DNA from: Epiperipatus broadwayi
Lineage: Eukaryota; Onychophora; Udeonychophora; Euonychophora; Peripatidae
Length of the DNA stretch: 64,000 nt
Direction of reading: 5' to 3'
Assembly (NCBI GenBank): GCA_028023455.1
Contig: JAQFVV010000021.1
Location: 1,056,001 to 1,120,000 of the forward strand
Shown piece after piece: positions 1 to 12,639 of the stretch (the stretch's first letter is position 1; the number at the start of each line of letters is the position of its first letter). The translations under genes were made by a program, and so were the position numbers. The notes under the pieces are model-generated. The model ran no database searches and had not been told where the DNA came from. It saw only the letters and a program-made list of their open reading frames with translations.

Positions 1-244
1 TAAGCCTGCATTCTGCCGATCCCTCTTCTATGTATTTAAATGGATATTGCCCTATACATTAGAGATAAGAGTGACTTGAGGTCAACATGGGCATGACAAC
101 AATATTGACATTAGCATGGGATTTGGGAATTCTATCATCAGATTTAAAATGGCACGGATGGCTGAAGAGTTGGAGGTTGCAGTGGGTTGAAGCCTGTCCA
201 TTAAAGTATAAGGATTTGCTATCTTAATATAAATTGAGCACTGA

Positions 245-284
<40 letters not shown>
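245..284. repeat. (TA)n/(TG)n microsatellite inside family A
   Basis: An alternating TA run passes directly into a TG run. The same position is short TA/TG sequence in the other family A copies, so the tract expanded inside the element. Confidence 0.9.
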
Positions 285-290
285 ATGGGA

Positions 291-355
291 GATTGTAATC
301 TGGACCAACTGATGAGTGCTGGTTTAGCATAAAATATGTATATTAGTAATTATTT
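291..355 (+). ncRNA. Degenerate type-I hammerhead ribozyme (A1)
   Basis: CTGATGA lies at 309-315, stem II GTGCT/AGCAT at 316-330 with loop GGTTT, then AAAA at 331-334 where GAAA is expected, six bases of stem III and UA before the predicted cleavage at 342/343. The G-to-A change in the GAAA box should inactivate it. The stem II sequence and spacing match copy A3, whose core is intact. Confidence 0.6.
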
Positions 356-469
356 ATTTTTTCTGCATTTGTGTGGTCATGTGTGTCAGTAGTATGAGAT
401 AGGGTGGTAGTAAAGGGGCTTGAAAGTCTGATTCAAATCCCCTATATTTATAAATAGAATCCCTTAATT

Positions 470-1975
470 TTTGTTGCTTCTAATGTGATACCTCCTACTC
501 ATTATAATAAGAAATAAGCAGTTGGAGTGTGTACTATGCAATGCATCATGTGAATGTGCAGTAGATGTAGATGCCATGGAAGAAAGACTTGACAGAACAC
601 AGATCTGGAAATTTTCAATATCTATCTTGAATCTTAACTGGGCATTATGAGTTTTTGGACCTTCCAGTAAAAAAAAGTCTATGCAACTTTAGTGACCATA
701 TCTCAAAAAAGACCTGAAATGTTTCTGGTGTGGCTGGCAGACAGAACCAATATGGAATAGTCCAGAAATATTGATAACATATAGCTGTGGAATATATTAA
801 TGTCATAATATACTTATTTACCTGTTATTAATTTCTTGAACAAGCACCCTGAAGATACATATAACCAGGTTGGGAAACCCTGATTTAGACTAATCTGAAA
901 TATATTTTTACTTGATGTAAAAAATCTATTTTCTGAATTTAGTACAAGAAAATGATAAATGTATTCCAAATAATTTTTTCATACTGATAAATTTGAAATT
1001 AAATGTTAAATTAAAAAGTAAGGTTTATTACTTTTATTTTTTTTTAATTGATTTTATCAAAGTTATATCTGTAATTAAATTTCTTCATTTAGATATGTCT
1101 TTTATAAACATCATTAAATATTGATTGTCTTAATGTATTTGTATATGAGGGTGGGTAATTTTTCCGAGCTGTTGAATATTGCTTTCATGTATTGGATGCA
1201 AATGTAAGCAGTTTCGCAGAGCTGCTAGAAAGAAAGTCTCTTAATTCTCTTCTATTTAACAAAAAGAAAAATCTTTGATATTCTTTTTAATATAGAATCT
1301 CTAAATTTTAACATTTATCATAACTATGATATCAAGAGGCTTTCGTTTCTCAGTCTCCTAAGCTAAATTAATTTCCAAAGCATAATTAGTCACTGTAGTG
1401 AATAGAAACTCAAAAATCCATAAATAACATTATTATTAATTCAATAAAAATAATACATACAACATGTACAATAAAAAAAAACTTATTTAATACTTTAACA
1501 TAAACATGTTAAATACATCAACATAGTATTCTGACTATCTTTTTGAGTAACTGGTAGTAATATTCATAGTCCTTTCAAATAACTTGTAGTTATACTCATA
1601 GTTATAATTGTCCAAGAGAATTGCAAAAACCACAGCTATGAGTACCAGTTAATCGAAAGCATCCTCAGCATACTACATTGATATATTTTATATTTTTATT
1701 TTAAAGTATTAAATAAGCTGTTCTTAGTATACTTGTATGTATTAAATTACATTTTTCTGAGAAAAGTTTAAAAAGATTGGAATTACATTATTATTAGTTA
1801 TAAAAAAAATCTAATGATTTGGAATTTTAAAAGTATTTGAGCAGTATAAGTGATAGACTAGGCCATGATTTATTAGTATGGAGCAAAAAAAACAATAATA
1901 TGTCATATGATCAACAAAACATCATATGACCTTAACTTAGGAATATGCTATTTACCAGGACATTCTTTTATTTCC
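470..1975. other. Gene-free AT-rich stretch
   Basis: No ORF, structured repeat or recognisable transposon was found here on reading both strands. Short inverted pieces around 1,500-1,700 were too weak to call. Confidence 0.5.
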
Positions 1976-2450
1976 CTTATTCTTTTACCATCTTAGATAA
2001 ATTTTAGTAATTAATAGATACTAGATGGTAGTTATGCTGTCCTATCCAAATATCTGTGGACTAACTTCTAGCTTATGGGTTTCATCAGTAAGGACCTTTT
2101 TGGATTTTTTTGAAATATGGCACTTGAAACACACTTTTTCTTCAGTATTCATTTTTTTTTTACTTTTAATATTCTATCAAGCTCCCATCCCAAATTGAAA
2201 AACTTTAATTTTTATTTAGTCCAAGTCTATGTGCTGATAGTTTGATAGTATAACAGAAAGTAAATCATGTCTGCTAGAGGAAAGTTGTAATATATCCAAA
2301 AGGTCCAAGTGCATAGATCCAAAAATCCAAAATGTTTTTCATTGATGAAAGCACATACTATATACTAGTATTGGGATATTTGGATAAGACTGCATTAGAT
2401 AAGATTTTAATAAGCTCTACCATCTAGAATCTGTTGATTATTAAAAGTTA
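1975..2450. mobile_element. Family B foldback element, old copy
   Basis: Two inverted arms (about 1,990-2,110 and 2,325-2,445) share a segment with ccatctag and tatccaaatatc. Each arm carries a damaged copy of the family B hammerhead module: CTGATGA on the minus strand at 2,080-2,092 followed by GAAG instead of GAAA, and TTGATGA on the plus strand near 2,342. It is the most diverged family B copy in the window. Confidence 0.5.
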
Positions 2451-3640
2451 CACAAAATGTTAAAAGAGAGAATTAAATAAAAACACATTGATTTTCAGAA
2501 AATTGCACTTTACGATTGCCTCACATAAGACATTACTATTGGGTTGTAACCTATTTGTGAAACACAGTGGCAAATTTACATATTATAAATGGAGACACAC
2601 ATTTAAGTATCTATCTTCCACTTGATAGAAGACATTTGATCTCTTTATGTTACTTCCTGTAGTATTGCAATGTAAAATCTATTCCACCAACTATGTTATT
2701 ATAGTATATCATTATTTATTATATTTATTATTAATAAATTGAAAGTATGCTAGCCTTTCTCACATATGCAATTATAACAGAGAAAACCAATCAGATTTTA
2801 AAACAGATATAATAAATAATCAAGTTTAGACACGAGACAGAGATTTTGATATTTATTATTATTAAAACATTATTTTATTAAGTACTTGCCTAAGTATATC
2901 TAATTTTTAAACTTTAGGATCAAGTTTGCTGAATTTTTAATTTAGTATTTTAACCCTTATATTAAATATTTCATTTCAATATACAAAAACATTTGAAAAT
3001 TGACAATGATTTAATGTAAATCATTGCAATACCTGTTTTTGATTGGTGCATTGATTCATTACATCATAAATGGAAAAGTTTTTGAAAATACATGAGAATT
3101 CTCATTAAATTTCTGTTACATGAAAGAAACCCACACAACATCAAAAATATTTAATCTGCTCTCAAGACTACCTTCATAAAAAAGTGGATCATCTTTTATT
3201 TTGGTCTAAGATGATGTTGCCACTTGGATTATGACAGATTGCAATTTGTAAATTACAGAAGTTTAAATAAACCATATTAAACAAGCTGAAATCAGATTGA
3301 AGATGCTTCATGTTGATAAACATGGAAGACTTCATATGATTTACATTTATGAATCATCTAACTTGAGCAAAAACAGCTTTATTATTTTAAATATATATGT
3401 TAATAAAACAAACATTGGAATTATATATTTTTTTTAATATATCAACTTATAAAAAAAAAGCTATAGCTAGTTTACAGCATGGCATCCATATTCATTACTG
3501 TTTCCAGTTAAAATTTAAAAATCAAAATATTAGGGTAAAATTATACAATAAAATTATAGAAAATTGGCCATTCATGTTGAAAAATTTATATTGTACAATT
3601 TTAATTATTAAGTTTTAATTGTAAATATTATTTTGAATGA
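2450..3640. other. Gene-free AT-rich stretch
   Basis: Nothing recognisable. The 73-codon frame at 3,397-3,618 has AT-driven composition and no family signature. Confidence 0.5.
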
Positions 3641-3647
3641 CAACCAA

Positions 3648-5045
3648 GCTTTTTTTTTTTTTCAAAAATTTTATTAAATAAGTATGTTTACAGTGACAAT
3701 TATGTATACATGGTAAATTAAAAGGAAAGCTAGAATTACAAACATAAAAACGAATTACATGATTATAAATAAATAAAAGATAGTATTATTCTGGGCAAGA
3801 GGTAAACCCGAATACCTGGTCTACTGTTAACACACAAGTAGACCAATTAAGCTCACCAACTCACCTAGACAAATTGCCTCACACTACCAAGAGTCACATA
3901 GTCAATCTAGAGTTTGATCAGATCACCATTGGAAAAATCACTACAACTATGAAGGCTTAGGTATTTATGCTAAATCTGATGTATTCAGTTAAATATTATC
4001 CATTTTGATAACATAAGGATCTGAACCTCTTATTATTAACAAAATCACTTTCAGCAATATATTAGACAGAAGAAACAAAGCATTTTACCAGCAATAATCC
4101 TTACAATGCAATCAGAGTCCATGTTTCCTCGAATAATACTTTTGGAGCTAGGAGCATGTCACGGTTTTTAAATTTTATAAGTTTATTTAGAAAGAATTTT
4201 CCCTCATGAATTGCACCGGGATTGAAAACCATTTTACAATGAGTAGACCACAAAGCATAGTTGATAAATAATGACAGCCTAATAGTAGGAATGGATCTTG
4301 TCTTAATACTGTCCTTAAGAGAGGTAACAAGGTAAAAATTAGTTTTAAGGTTATCAGCAATAATCCTTCTAGACCTCCAGAGTCCATGGCATGAGTAAAT
4401 CAGATGGTCAAATGTTTCATCATGAGTCTGAAAGAGGGGGCAGATTGGGTCAATTTTGTTGATGCCTCGCCTATGGAAGAGAAACCAATTAGTGCTAATG
4501 GCATTTAAATTTATCTTAATAATAAAATCAAAGAGTTTTGGTTCCATAGCCCAGCACCTGAAGAGGGAGATGATCTTATTATTGGTCAGGGCAAGTAGAG
4601 GTGTTATGGGAGTTGTGACAGGGTGAATGAGACTATGTGCTTGCCAAATATTAATCCTGTTATCAAACATATCATTCATAATTACCATGTAACTTTTGAT
4701 CAAATCAATCACAGCATCAAGGAAATTCTTTACTCTAGAAGGGGGTCTATCATTCGGGATAACTGGCAAAATGACTTGCTCATATTCAAATGATTTGATA
4801 AGCATGGTGATAAAATTAAATATCTTTTGAATACGAATGGCTTGAATAGCATGATAAGAAAGTCCATTATACTTCCGGTGAAGTTGCATTCTGTTAATGC
4901 TAATTGCAACAACTTTACCTCCCCAGAAAAGTCGAGATGCAAGAGAATTCATTCTATTGATAAAAGTCTTAGTGATCCTCATGATGGGCATGTAATAGTT
5001 GAGCTTGGCCATGATCTTCATATTGAGAAGCATTACCTTACCATG
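3648..5045 (-). mobile_element. 5'-truncated LINE, L1/Tx1-like 3' end
   Basis: A minus-strand non-LTR retrotransposon fragment. The C-terminal coding part (4,101-5,033) is followed by about 440 bp of 3' UTR and an oligo-T run at about 3,648-3,661, which is a poly-A tail on the element's own strand. The 5' half with the endonuclease and catalytic RT is absent, as in ordinary 5' truncation during target-primed insertion. Confidence 0.7.
4101..5033 (-). CDS. C-terminal fragment of LINE ORF2 (RT tail with zinc-finger-like motif)
   Basis: This open frame of 310 residues resembles the region C-terminal to the RT core in L1/Tx1-type ORF2 proteins. The segment SRLFWGGK (about residues 33-40), with following basic and aromatic residues, matches the conserved FxWxG block. 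Residues 197-215 (CPLF, then DHLIYSC) look like the zf-RVT nucleic-acid-binding motif, with C198, H210 and C215 visible. No catalytic FxDD box is present, so the fragment cannot polymerise. The frame is unusually intact for a dead copy, which suggests a fairly recent insertion. The first Met is only the first ATG after truncation. Assignment to L1/Tx1 rather than another LINE clade is tentative. Confidence 0.65.
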   Translation of the reverse strand: MLLNMKIMAKLNYYMPIMRITKTFINRMNSLASRLFWGGKVVAISINRMQLHRKYNGLSYHAIQAIRIQKIFNFITMLIKSFEYEQVILPVIPNDRPPSRVKNFLDAVIDLIKSYMVIMNDMFDNRINIWQAHSLIHPVTTPITPLLALTNNKIISLFRCWAMEPKLFDFIIKINLNAISTNWFLFHRRGINKIDPICPLFQTHDETFDHLIYSCHGLWRSRRIIADNLKTNFYLVTSLKDSIKTRSIPTIRLSLFINYALWSTHCKMVFNPGAIHEGKFFLNKLIKFKNRDMLLAPKVLFEETWTLIAL

Positions 5046-5084
5046 TAAGGAAAGGTAGACTTTAGACAGACGTTATTCATTTAG

Positions 5085-5155
5085 TTTTATGTATGAGATA
5101 GTGTGGATAGTTGAAGAATGCTTGAAAATCTGAGTTCAAATTCCTTATACTTATT
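5085..5155 (+). repeat. tRNA-like head of family A, isolated
   Basis: A segment with gagttcaaattcc matches the tRNA-like parts of A1 (371-446) and the 14.16-kb copy. It lies next to the LINE fragment and lacks the hammerhead part. Confidence 0.45.
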
Positions 5156-5267
5156 TTTATGTTGGTATATTGAAAATTAAGATATCACATCATCGTTTTT
5201 TTAATTTTGAACAAAGATTTTAAAATACTGCAACTCATTCAGCAAAATGGCGTCACCTAAGGCAAAT

Positions 5268-5775
5268 TATAGTAATTAATAGGTTTCAGAAATTTTATGC
5301 ATTTAAATCCCTATGTAATGCCTACTCATTCAATATTCCCAGGCTCGTTTGTATCTTATGGTTGTCATCAATGACGAGCCTTGGATCTGAGAGCAATGCA
5401 TCTAGACCTTTGGATCAAATACATCACTCCATCAATAATCTGTGATCTATTTAGTCAGCTATAGGGCAATGAGGCCAAACTGAAAATACTATAATATATT
5501 TAATTAAAGATAATTTTCCTGTATAATCACACAGTTTTGAAAACAGCTAATTAGCTAGTATTAAAAACAATGTGTGTTCAGTTTGGCTCAGTTGACTGAA
5601 TAGGTAATAGGTACTTTCTGGGGAGATGCATTAGCCGCAAAGGTTTAGATGAATTGTTTTCTGACTCTCAGATTGAAGGCTACTCATTGATGACAGCCAT
5701 TAGCTAGAAACTAGTCTGAGGATATTGGGAGACAAGTCACTAGATAAGATATAAAATATGATAATTGTGACTCTA
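5268..5775. mobile_element. Family B foldback element with two hammerhead-like modules
   Basis: Inverted arms at about 5,270-5,500 and 5,560-5,770 share gtaatgcctactcattcaat-type and ctgagagc segments with the copies at 39.7 and 43.8 kb. The right arm (5,672-5,732, +) reads TTGATGA, a 13-nt stem II region, GAAAC, TAGTC and then TGAGGATATT. The left arm (about 5,325-5,385, -) is worse, with CAAAC in place of GAAAC. The C-to-T change in both CTGATGA boxes should disable cleavage. Confidence 0.6.
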
Positions 5776-6174
5776 TTCTTTAAATGTATCACATGATTGC
5801 TGAATGACTGCAAGTCATATGTAAGGCAAATATGTATATACGTTTGCATTAATAAACATATCACAACTTTTTTGAACATTTAAAATAGACTTTTGCTAAC
5901 ATAAAGAATGGTTAAATGTTATCTAATGTATTTATATTACATTATATATGTATGCTATGTTAGGTGTATGTGTGTTAAAATTTAAAAAAATAACAATAGC
6001 TAGCAAGGAGCTCTGATCTTTAATAAATTTCTAAAACAACTCAAAAATAACAAATGTGTATTTACTTCAATTTTATACATTAATTATACTCAATCAACTT
6101 CTTATTTTTATTAATATGATTATATAAATTGAGATATTTATTTATATAGTGCGATGTATATAAATTGTAATAAA

Positions 6175-6591
6175 TTAAAGATCAACATTTCGAGCTAATG
6201 TACATGCGCTTTTTTATGAATGTTAATAATAAATTAATACTTTCATTTCCAACACAAAATAAAGTCTTTGCTAAAGAATAGAATGAATCTACCTATTCTT
6301 TCTACCCAATTTAGTTACATTTAAGAATGATGTGTCATAAATTCTAAAAAATTTCATAGGCATCATTCATTCAGACATGGTAAAGAGTAATTTAAAGTGA
6401 TTGGTTTATTTCACACTTTCATTTCCTGTACTTAAGATTTGCCCATACTTAAGCATTTGGGTTGAAAGAATAGGTGGATTCATTCTATTCTTTTGCAAAG
6501 ACTTTATCTTGTGTTGGAAATGAAAGTATTCATTTATTATTAACATTCATAAAAAAGCGCATGTACATTAGCTTGAAATGCTGATCTTTAA
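6175..6591. mobile_element. Palindromic MITE flanked by TTAA
   Basis: Arms of about 130 bp (6,179-6,310 and 6,455-6,587) begin agatcaacatttcgagc and, on the opposite strand, agatcagcatttcaagc. TTAA lies directly outside each end (6,175-6,178 and 6,588-6,591). A TTAA target site is typical of piggyBac and Kolobok transposons, so this is probably a non-autonomous derivative of such a family. It has no ORF. Confidence 0.7.
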
Positions 6592-6599
6592 TTTAATAT

Positions 6600-7240
6600 G
6601 ATTAGAGTTATTTGAAGAGTCTCTATTTGACATTGTCTTGACACTATTAGCATGCTAATGAAACCTTCCATTCATGAACACATTATTTTTTTGAATAGTT
6701 TGAGCTGCTTTTAAAATATTATTTCTGCACATCAGGTTGAGATGGATTGATAAAAGTGATCAGAATTATTTGAAGTGCTTTTCCTATCACAATATTACCT
6801 TTTCTTTCTCTGGGCAAAGATCGGTAGCTGATTAATACGTTTTTTTCTTTTACAAATGCATGTCTTTATTGATCTTTTATTTGTGAAAATGGGTAGATAT
6901 AGACCAGGTGGTATTAAGACCTTGGCTAATCAGTATTCTCTACTCATGCAGATTTTTTATCTATGTTCAGTTCAAATATAATTCTTTTATTTTTTGATGA
7001 ATAAGGCAAATTAACAAGAATAGAATTTTGCTAGTCTTTTATATGCAGAAAAAGTAAAAATAAGAAAAAAATCAAAATCACAATCCTTGTATATCCTTTT
7101 CCTCTATTACATCATTGATCTCTTTAATATTTTTAGTTTTATATTCGCTCAACAAATATTCAGTTCAACTCTATTGTTAAGTCAAGTGTGTGTCATTTTT
7201 TAAAACTTTTTCTTCAAACATTTTACAATCATTTTATAAA
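6600..7240. other. Gene-free AT-rich stretch
   Basis: No recognisable gene or repeat family. Confidence 0.5.
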
Positions 7241-7353
7241 TAATAGTAGTAGTAGTAGTGGTAGTAGTAGTAGTGGTAGTAGTAGTAGTAGTAGTAGTAG
7301 TAGCAACAACAACAACAACAATAATAATAATATTAATAATAATAATGATGAGG

Positions 7354-7405
<52 letters not shown>

Positions 7406-7424
7406 CAACAACAACAACAACAAT
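7241..7424. repeat. Compound triplet microsatellite (AGT/CAA/AAT)
   Basis: AGT units with GGT interruptions pass into CAA, then AAT with a GATGAGGAT interruption, then CAA again. The long poly-Ser/Asn, poly-Leu and poly-Ile frames across it are translation artefacts. Confidence 0.95.
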
Positions 7425-8150
7425 GTATAATCAAAAAATATAAACAGTTAAAAATACAAAAGGAAATTACATATATGTAAATCACTAATCTATTTTTTCT
7501 CATTTTTTGCAAATGAATAAATTCACATTTATAAATTTTAACCTGTTGTGTTACTAACATTATTTTTAATGTAATCTTCATATAATTTCTTTATCTATTT
7601 TGTATTTATTATTATCATTGCTATCCTAATAATGATAAATAAATCTTAACATTGGAGATATGAAAAAAAAAACAAGAGTAAATAATAAAATAAATACAAA
7701 TATGAGCAAAAATAATAAAAAAAGAGATTGAAACATTTTCTACTGCTTGTATTTTTATATTGGACTATTTCCGTCTTCTAATTAATATATGTTATGTTTT
7801 AAAAGATATCACAAGGCACATGAAATAAATAATTATGTAAATAAATATATATGCCTGACCTGATTAAATTGTTTATTACACTTTACTAATAAATAATTTA
7901 GAACTTTACAAACATGAAAAGAAAAATATCAGCTTTTTTTTATCCCTCTTTTTTTTTTGATATCATAATCAACCTTGAGAATGGAGCCAATCCAATCCTT
8001 ACAATTTATATATAATATTTTTCACTTTTTAGTGTTTGAACATGTCTAATCAAATTGTTTAAAATTTTGTACAAGATTTTTATTTTTACAAAGACAGTGT
8101 TTAAAAAAGCAAATTTTATGTTAACAATTCAAAGAGAAATTATGGTTCCA
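7425..8150. other. Gene-free AT-rich stretch
   Basis: Only a short piece near 7,760-7,780 (ggactatttccgtcttctaa) resembles the end of the PLE terminal repeats at 52.85 and 55.87 kb. Nothing else is recognisable. Confidence 0.4.
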
Positions 8151-8153
8151 TCC

Positions 8154-8551
<398 letters not shown>

Positions 8552-8659
8552 TTAATTAACTGCAAACATTTCTAAAAAAATTTGAAATTAAATAGAAAAC
8601 CTTTTTAAAAAATAGGACAGCATCTATAGTACAAGATCAAAAATTTACCAAACTCTACA

Positions 8660-9075
8660 ATAGTTTATATATTTCCAATATAAAGATCACAATATTAACT
8701 CAATATATTTCTAGTATAAAGATCATAATATTAACTCGTAAATCACAAGATTTCATGAATGTAATTTGTATATAAAATAGTAGACTTAAACTAGTGGAGA
8801 GAACAACAGATTCACGCTTACACACCAAGATGCTTCAGATTGGCCTGTATAAGTGAAAAGTTAGATTACAGATAAGATGGTCACTCTTATCTTTATAAAA
8901 GTTGCTATCTTGTGTCATGCTTTGAAATTTCCCTCTATTGGCAAAATAAAGATATTGCTTGACTATTATAAATTTCAAGGTGCATTTGATACAGGTTATA
9001 GCCTGTCTTAAAAGTATTTACATATACTTTTTGTGCACTTAATAAATAATTATAACTTTACAAACATATTACAAT
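8660..9075 (+). repeat. Single diverged unit of array family E
   Basis: This matches the ~362-bp unit repeated at 21.05-22.45 kb. Shared segments include gataagatggtcactcttat, ttccctctat followed by ggcaaaat, and atacaggtt-agcctgt. A short piece (ttccaatataaagatca / ttctagtataaagatca) is duplicated at its left end. Confidence 0.7.
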
Positions 9076-9199
9076 GATTTAAAATATGACTCATTACCAT
9101 GTCTTTAGAGTATTGATTGGTAGAGAATATTTGGAAAAATAATTGTTTACTAGATTCTTTTGTTGTTAGCAGCATGCAAAAATTGACTCATTTTCATAG

Positions 9200-9565
9200 T
9201 TCATTTAATTTAATACACTGTACAGGCCTACACACATGCACATATATAATGCAATATATAGGGGATTCAAACTCAGGACATTCACACAACCCTCAACTCT
9301 CCATGCCATCTTATATTGCAGACCCACCTGATCACACACATGTTGAAAAGATAATCACCAATATACATATTTCATGCTAAACCAGCAATCATCAGTTGGT
9401 CCAGATTACTATCTCCATACAAAAATACAATCAGTGCTCAGCTTTATATTAAGATAGCCAATCTTCATATTTTAATGGACAGGCTTCAAACTACTCCAAC
9501 CCACAACTCTTCAGCCATCCATTTCATTGAAAATCTGATGATGGAATGTTCAAAGCCCAATATTG
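9200..9565 (-). mobile_element. Family A hammerhead short retroelement, copy A2
   Basis: A minus-strand copy with its body to the right (about 9,420-9,560), the hammerhead in the middle (9,351-9,410) and the tRNA-like part to the left (about 9,262-9,345). It ends with a gcctgtac-like 3' sequence near 9,222. It is co-linear with the copy at 18.1-18.4 kb. Confidence 0.7.
9351..9410 (-). ncRNA. Type-I hammerhead ribozyme, core intact (A2)
   Basis: Read on the minus strand: stem I strand (taatc, tgga, ccaa), CTGATGA, TTGCT-GGTTT-AGCAT as stem II, GAAA, TATGTA as minimal stem III, UA before the scissile bond, then TTGG-T-GATTA closing stem I. Stem I therefore has CCAA/TTGG, an internal loop (TGGA opposite T) and an outer GTAATC/GATTA-type helix, the usual layout for loop-loop contacts. 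The base pair next to the core in stem II is T opposite T, which may weaken activity. Confidence 0.75.
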
Positions 9566-10250
9566 ATGGTTGTTTTTACATGCTATTTGTATACTAATTG
9601 TTTCAAAACAAAAGTATATATTATTACAATTTGATTTTATTTAAATATATTTTTTTATTTAAAAAAATATAAATTAACAAATTACGATGTTTATAAAATT
9701 TTAAAAACTATAAAAGAGAACAAAATTTTGTAGATTTATGGCCGCTTAGTATTTATTTATTATCATTTTAAAACAATGTCAAATCAATCAATACTTTAAT
9801 AACTTTTTTTTTTACCAACTGAACTGACTTTCCTCTAGATCCTCCAATTAAAAAAAAAGCTCATTTTTGTCATTATTATTATCATTATTCTTAATTTCTT
9901 ATATTTGCAAAACTCAACTATGATTTATTAATTCGTAATCTTACATTTCTAATAAACCACGTTCAATTTTTAAATTCTAATACTGAATAAAGTCTAATAT
10001 TAGATCAAATGTTGAATGATTATAAAAATAGCCACCAGAGCAAACATCAGAAATAGTTTCAAGCATTGAAGGATTAGCGTTTAAATTATGCAATTAATTT
10101 TTATATAAGCAACTTTCCATTTAAATAAAGTGTGTGATAAACTAAAATTGTTTTATCTTAATTATTATTAAAACATCATTATAAATAATAAAAATATATT
10201 AAAACTTTGAAATAGTAAATTACAACTTTAAATTATCGTAATAGATTTCT
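9566..10250. other. Gene-free AT-rich stretch
   Basis: No recognisable coding sequence or repeat family. Confidence 0.45.
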
Positions 10251-10254
10251 AACT

Positions 10255-10527
10255 ATAAGATCTTTACATTGCCTCGTTGTAAATCGAAAGATTTCGTGAG
10301 TATTAATGTGTAATAAGAAATGTGGACTTAATCAGTGAAGTATTAAATAGCTTCACGCTCTCAGATCTAACCGCTTCAGCTTCACCTATTTATATAGAAA
10401 GTAGGTTGAAGTAAAGAAGGTTCCCCTCTTTTCTTCCAAAACGTAAGCTTGTGGTTAAAACCTGTAGAAATCCCTACTATTGCACATTTACATGCACATT
10501 CTTGAGATCACAGCCTTAGTAAATATT
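10255..10527 (+). mobile_element. MITE family F, left end lost
   Basis: This copy is about 90% alike to 27,874-28,168 over gtggacttaatcagtgaagt, the ctcagatctaaccgcttcagc segment and the right-hand terminus gccttagtaaatatta. The left terminal inverted repeat of the 27.9-kb copy is not found here. Confidence 0.65.
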
Positions 10528-10529
10528 AC

Positions 10530-12185
10530 TTTGTTTCTTAGAGTAATTTAAATATTTTCTGCATTAACTTGATAACTCATATTTATTTAGAATCATTGGA
10601 TGTTTCCCTCAGAGACAACCTGGTTGTTTCTACTGCTTTAGTTTGTTTTACCATTATTGCAACTTATTTTGGTATAGGATTTTTTTTAATAGCATAGATT
10701 CTGCCATACTGATTTTATTGATTTTTTAATTGAAAAAAATTCTGAAGAGATCAGTATCTTATGGATAGGCAAGTAAGATCTAAGTCTTTACTCTATTGTT
10801 TGTGATAGAAAAAAATTCCCAGATGAAGTTCACCTTATTTTGATCTAGTCTTCATGCAAAGTTCATGGAATAAAAAAATTTGATTTTTTTGGTTATTTAT
10901 AAAATATATTTGATTATTTTTACACTCTAATTGACTGACTGTTATTTTTTTTAAAATGAAGTATACATATGCACTTTTAATTTACTCATTTATTTTTTAT
11001 TTTTAAAAGTACAAGTTAATAAACTTGACAGTAATATAAAGAAAGAAAATTATGGCATGTGTAATGTCATTATCTGTCAGAATTGATATGGTGTTGAAAT
11101 CTTTTCAAACATTGCAATAATTATAAAAGAAATATGAAATTTTAAAGGAAAATATGATAGACTTATCATAAATACATATTTGTTTGTTTACATTTAAAGG
11201 AAAAAAACTTAATTACATTCTTTGAGTTTAATTTCACATCAATGTATAATCATTGTCTGATATAATTAAAAATTGATTGTTCATATTTATAAGTCAGTTT
11301 TGAGATATTTAAACAGGTCACATATGATTGTTTTAGAATACTATTTATTTATGAAATTAAATTTAAAAAGGCAAGTCCTATTTGTTGAGTTTTAGTATAA
11401 AATAAAGATTTTATAAAGAAGTGAAAGGTTGAGCATTTTAAAAAATTTCCACCAGGTGGAACCAAAGAAAATGGCAGAATTTATGAGAGTTAATACAAAA
11501 AATAAAATAGCTAAATTAATGAATGTAAATAAAGTTTTTGAAAAAACAAAACTATTTTTAGCTAAATTATATTAGAAATGACAAAAATGTATTAAAACAA
11601 TGAAATAATTTTAAAATTAAAAAAAATAAGCTTAATATTTACTGGTATAATATTTAAAAAGAAATGATTAGGTCAATGAACACAAATGTCACAATTAATA
11701 TCATTGGCTAATTAGCATACATGAGTATAAAGTACTTTTTAATTATTCATTTGACATTTTCCTAGCATTTTGTAAGATTTTTGTTAGAAATTTAGTTTTT
11801 TTATCTGTTCATTTACTTCTAAAGTAGAAATGTTGATTTTTAAAAATTATTTTACTAACACATTGGATAATAATTGTAACTATGAAAATTTAAAAATTAA
11901 TGTAAAATTTAAACAGAAATGATTTTTCAAACTGGAAAATGATGCAATTAATAGAAATCTAAATTCTGAAAATGGAATACCTCTTTAAAAGTTGAAAATG
12001 AAATAAAAAATGCACAAGGTAAGAAAGAAATTTTCATAATAAACCTTTTGTCTTGCAATATCACAGACCAGATAAAAACTTACCAATAAAATTATTGAAT
12101 GGTAGGTGATAGAATGAGTTTAATATTTTTTATATTTTTAAAAGTTTAATTTTAGCTATCAGTGAAATATATAAAATTTGGATAT
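10530..12185. other. Gene-free AT-rich stretch
   Basis: No ORF of note, no structured repeats and no splice-bounded coding-like segment were found. It looks like intergenic or intronic DNA. Confidence 0.5.
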
Positions 12186-12393
12186 TGCAAATTTACTTTT
12201 ATATTGTATTTATATATTTGTCTATTTCCATCATCTAATGTAAGTATTGAATGTCTAGAAAAATTTAACTTTATTTAAATATTCCAGATACATCAACTGT
12301 TTGCAATAGCACACAGAAAAGTATAGCTGTGTTTTAAAAGATATTCTTCTTCTCTCTTCTTCAGGTGTAGCTGGCCTGACCAGTGACAGTTCT

Positions 12394-12480
12394 AGCATTG
12401 GAATTGAATCTGGACTCTTAGCTTTTTGAATATTGAATTTTAAGGTAAGACTCTAACCAACTGAGCCATCATTCCAATGA
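12394..12480 (-). repeat. tRNA-like segment in the left arm
   Basis: On the minus strand it reads ggctcagttggttagag (A-box-like) and later gattcaattcc (B-box-like). The mirror copy is at 13,466-13,535. It is too degenerate for a functional tRNA and looks like a tRNA-derived promoter within the repeat. Confidence 0.5.
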
Positions 12481-12639
12481 CAACAGTTAGTAGAAAATTT
12501 CATATACTTATCTATGAGGTTCTTTTTGATTTCTCTACTTTTTTCTAAAAGCAAAGTTGATTAGTGGTTTCCATGCATTATGTATTGTCACACTAGACTG
12601 ATTTATGGGGTTATCTACCATTGTCATATAAGCAGCTTT

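Larger units (their letters stand above)
1..470 (+). mobile_element. Family A hammerhead short retroelement, copy A1
   Basis: This repeat recurs at 9,200-9,560 and 18,110-18,440 on the other strand, and a partial copy lies at 14,117-14,285. In the + orientation it has a body (about 80-240), a TA/TG microsatellite, a hammerhead-like module (291-355) and a tRNA-like segment (371-446) with a B-box-like GATTCAAATCC. The first bases (taagcctgca) match the 3' end of the partial copy at 14.28 kb, so a second unit may abut on the left outside the window. It has no coding capacity. A tRNA-like part would supply an internal Pol III promoter in a SINE; that role is inferred. Confidence 0.6.
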
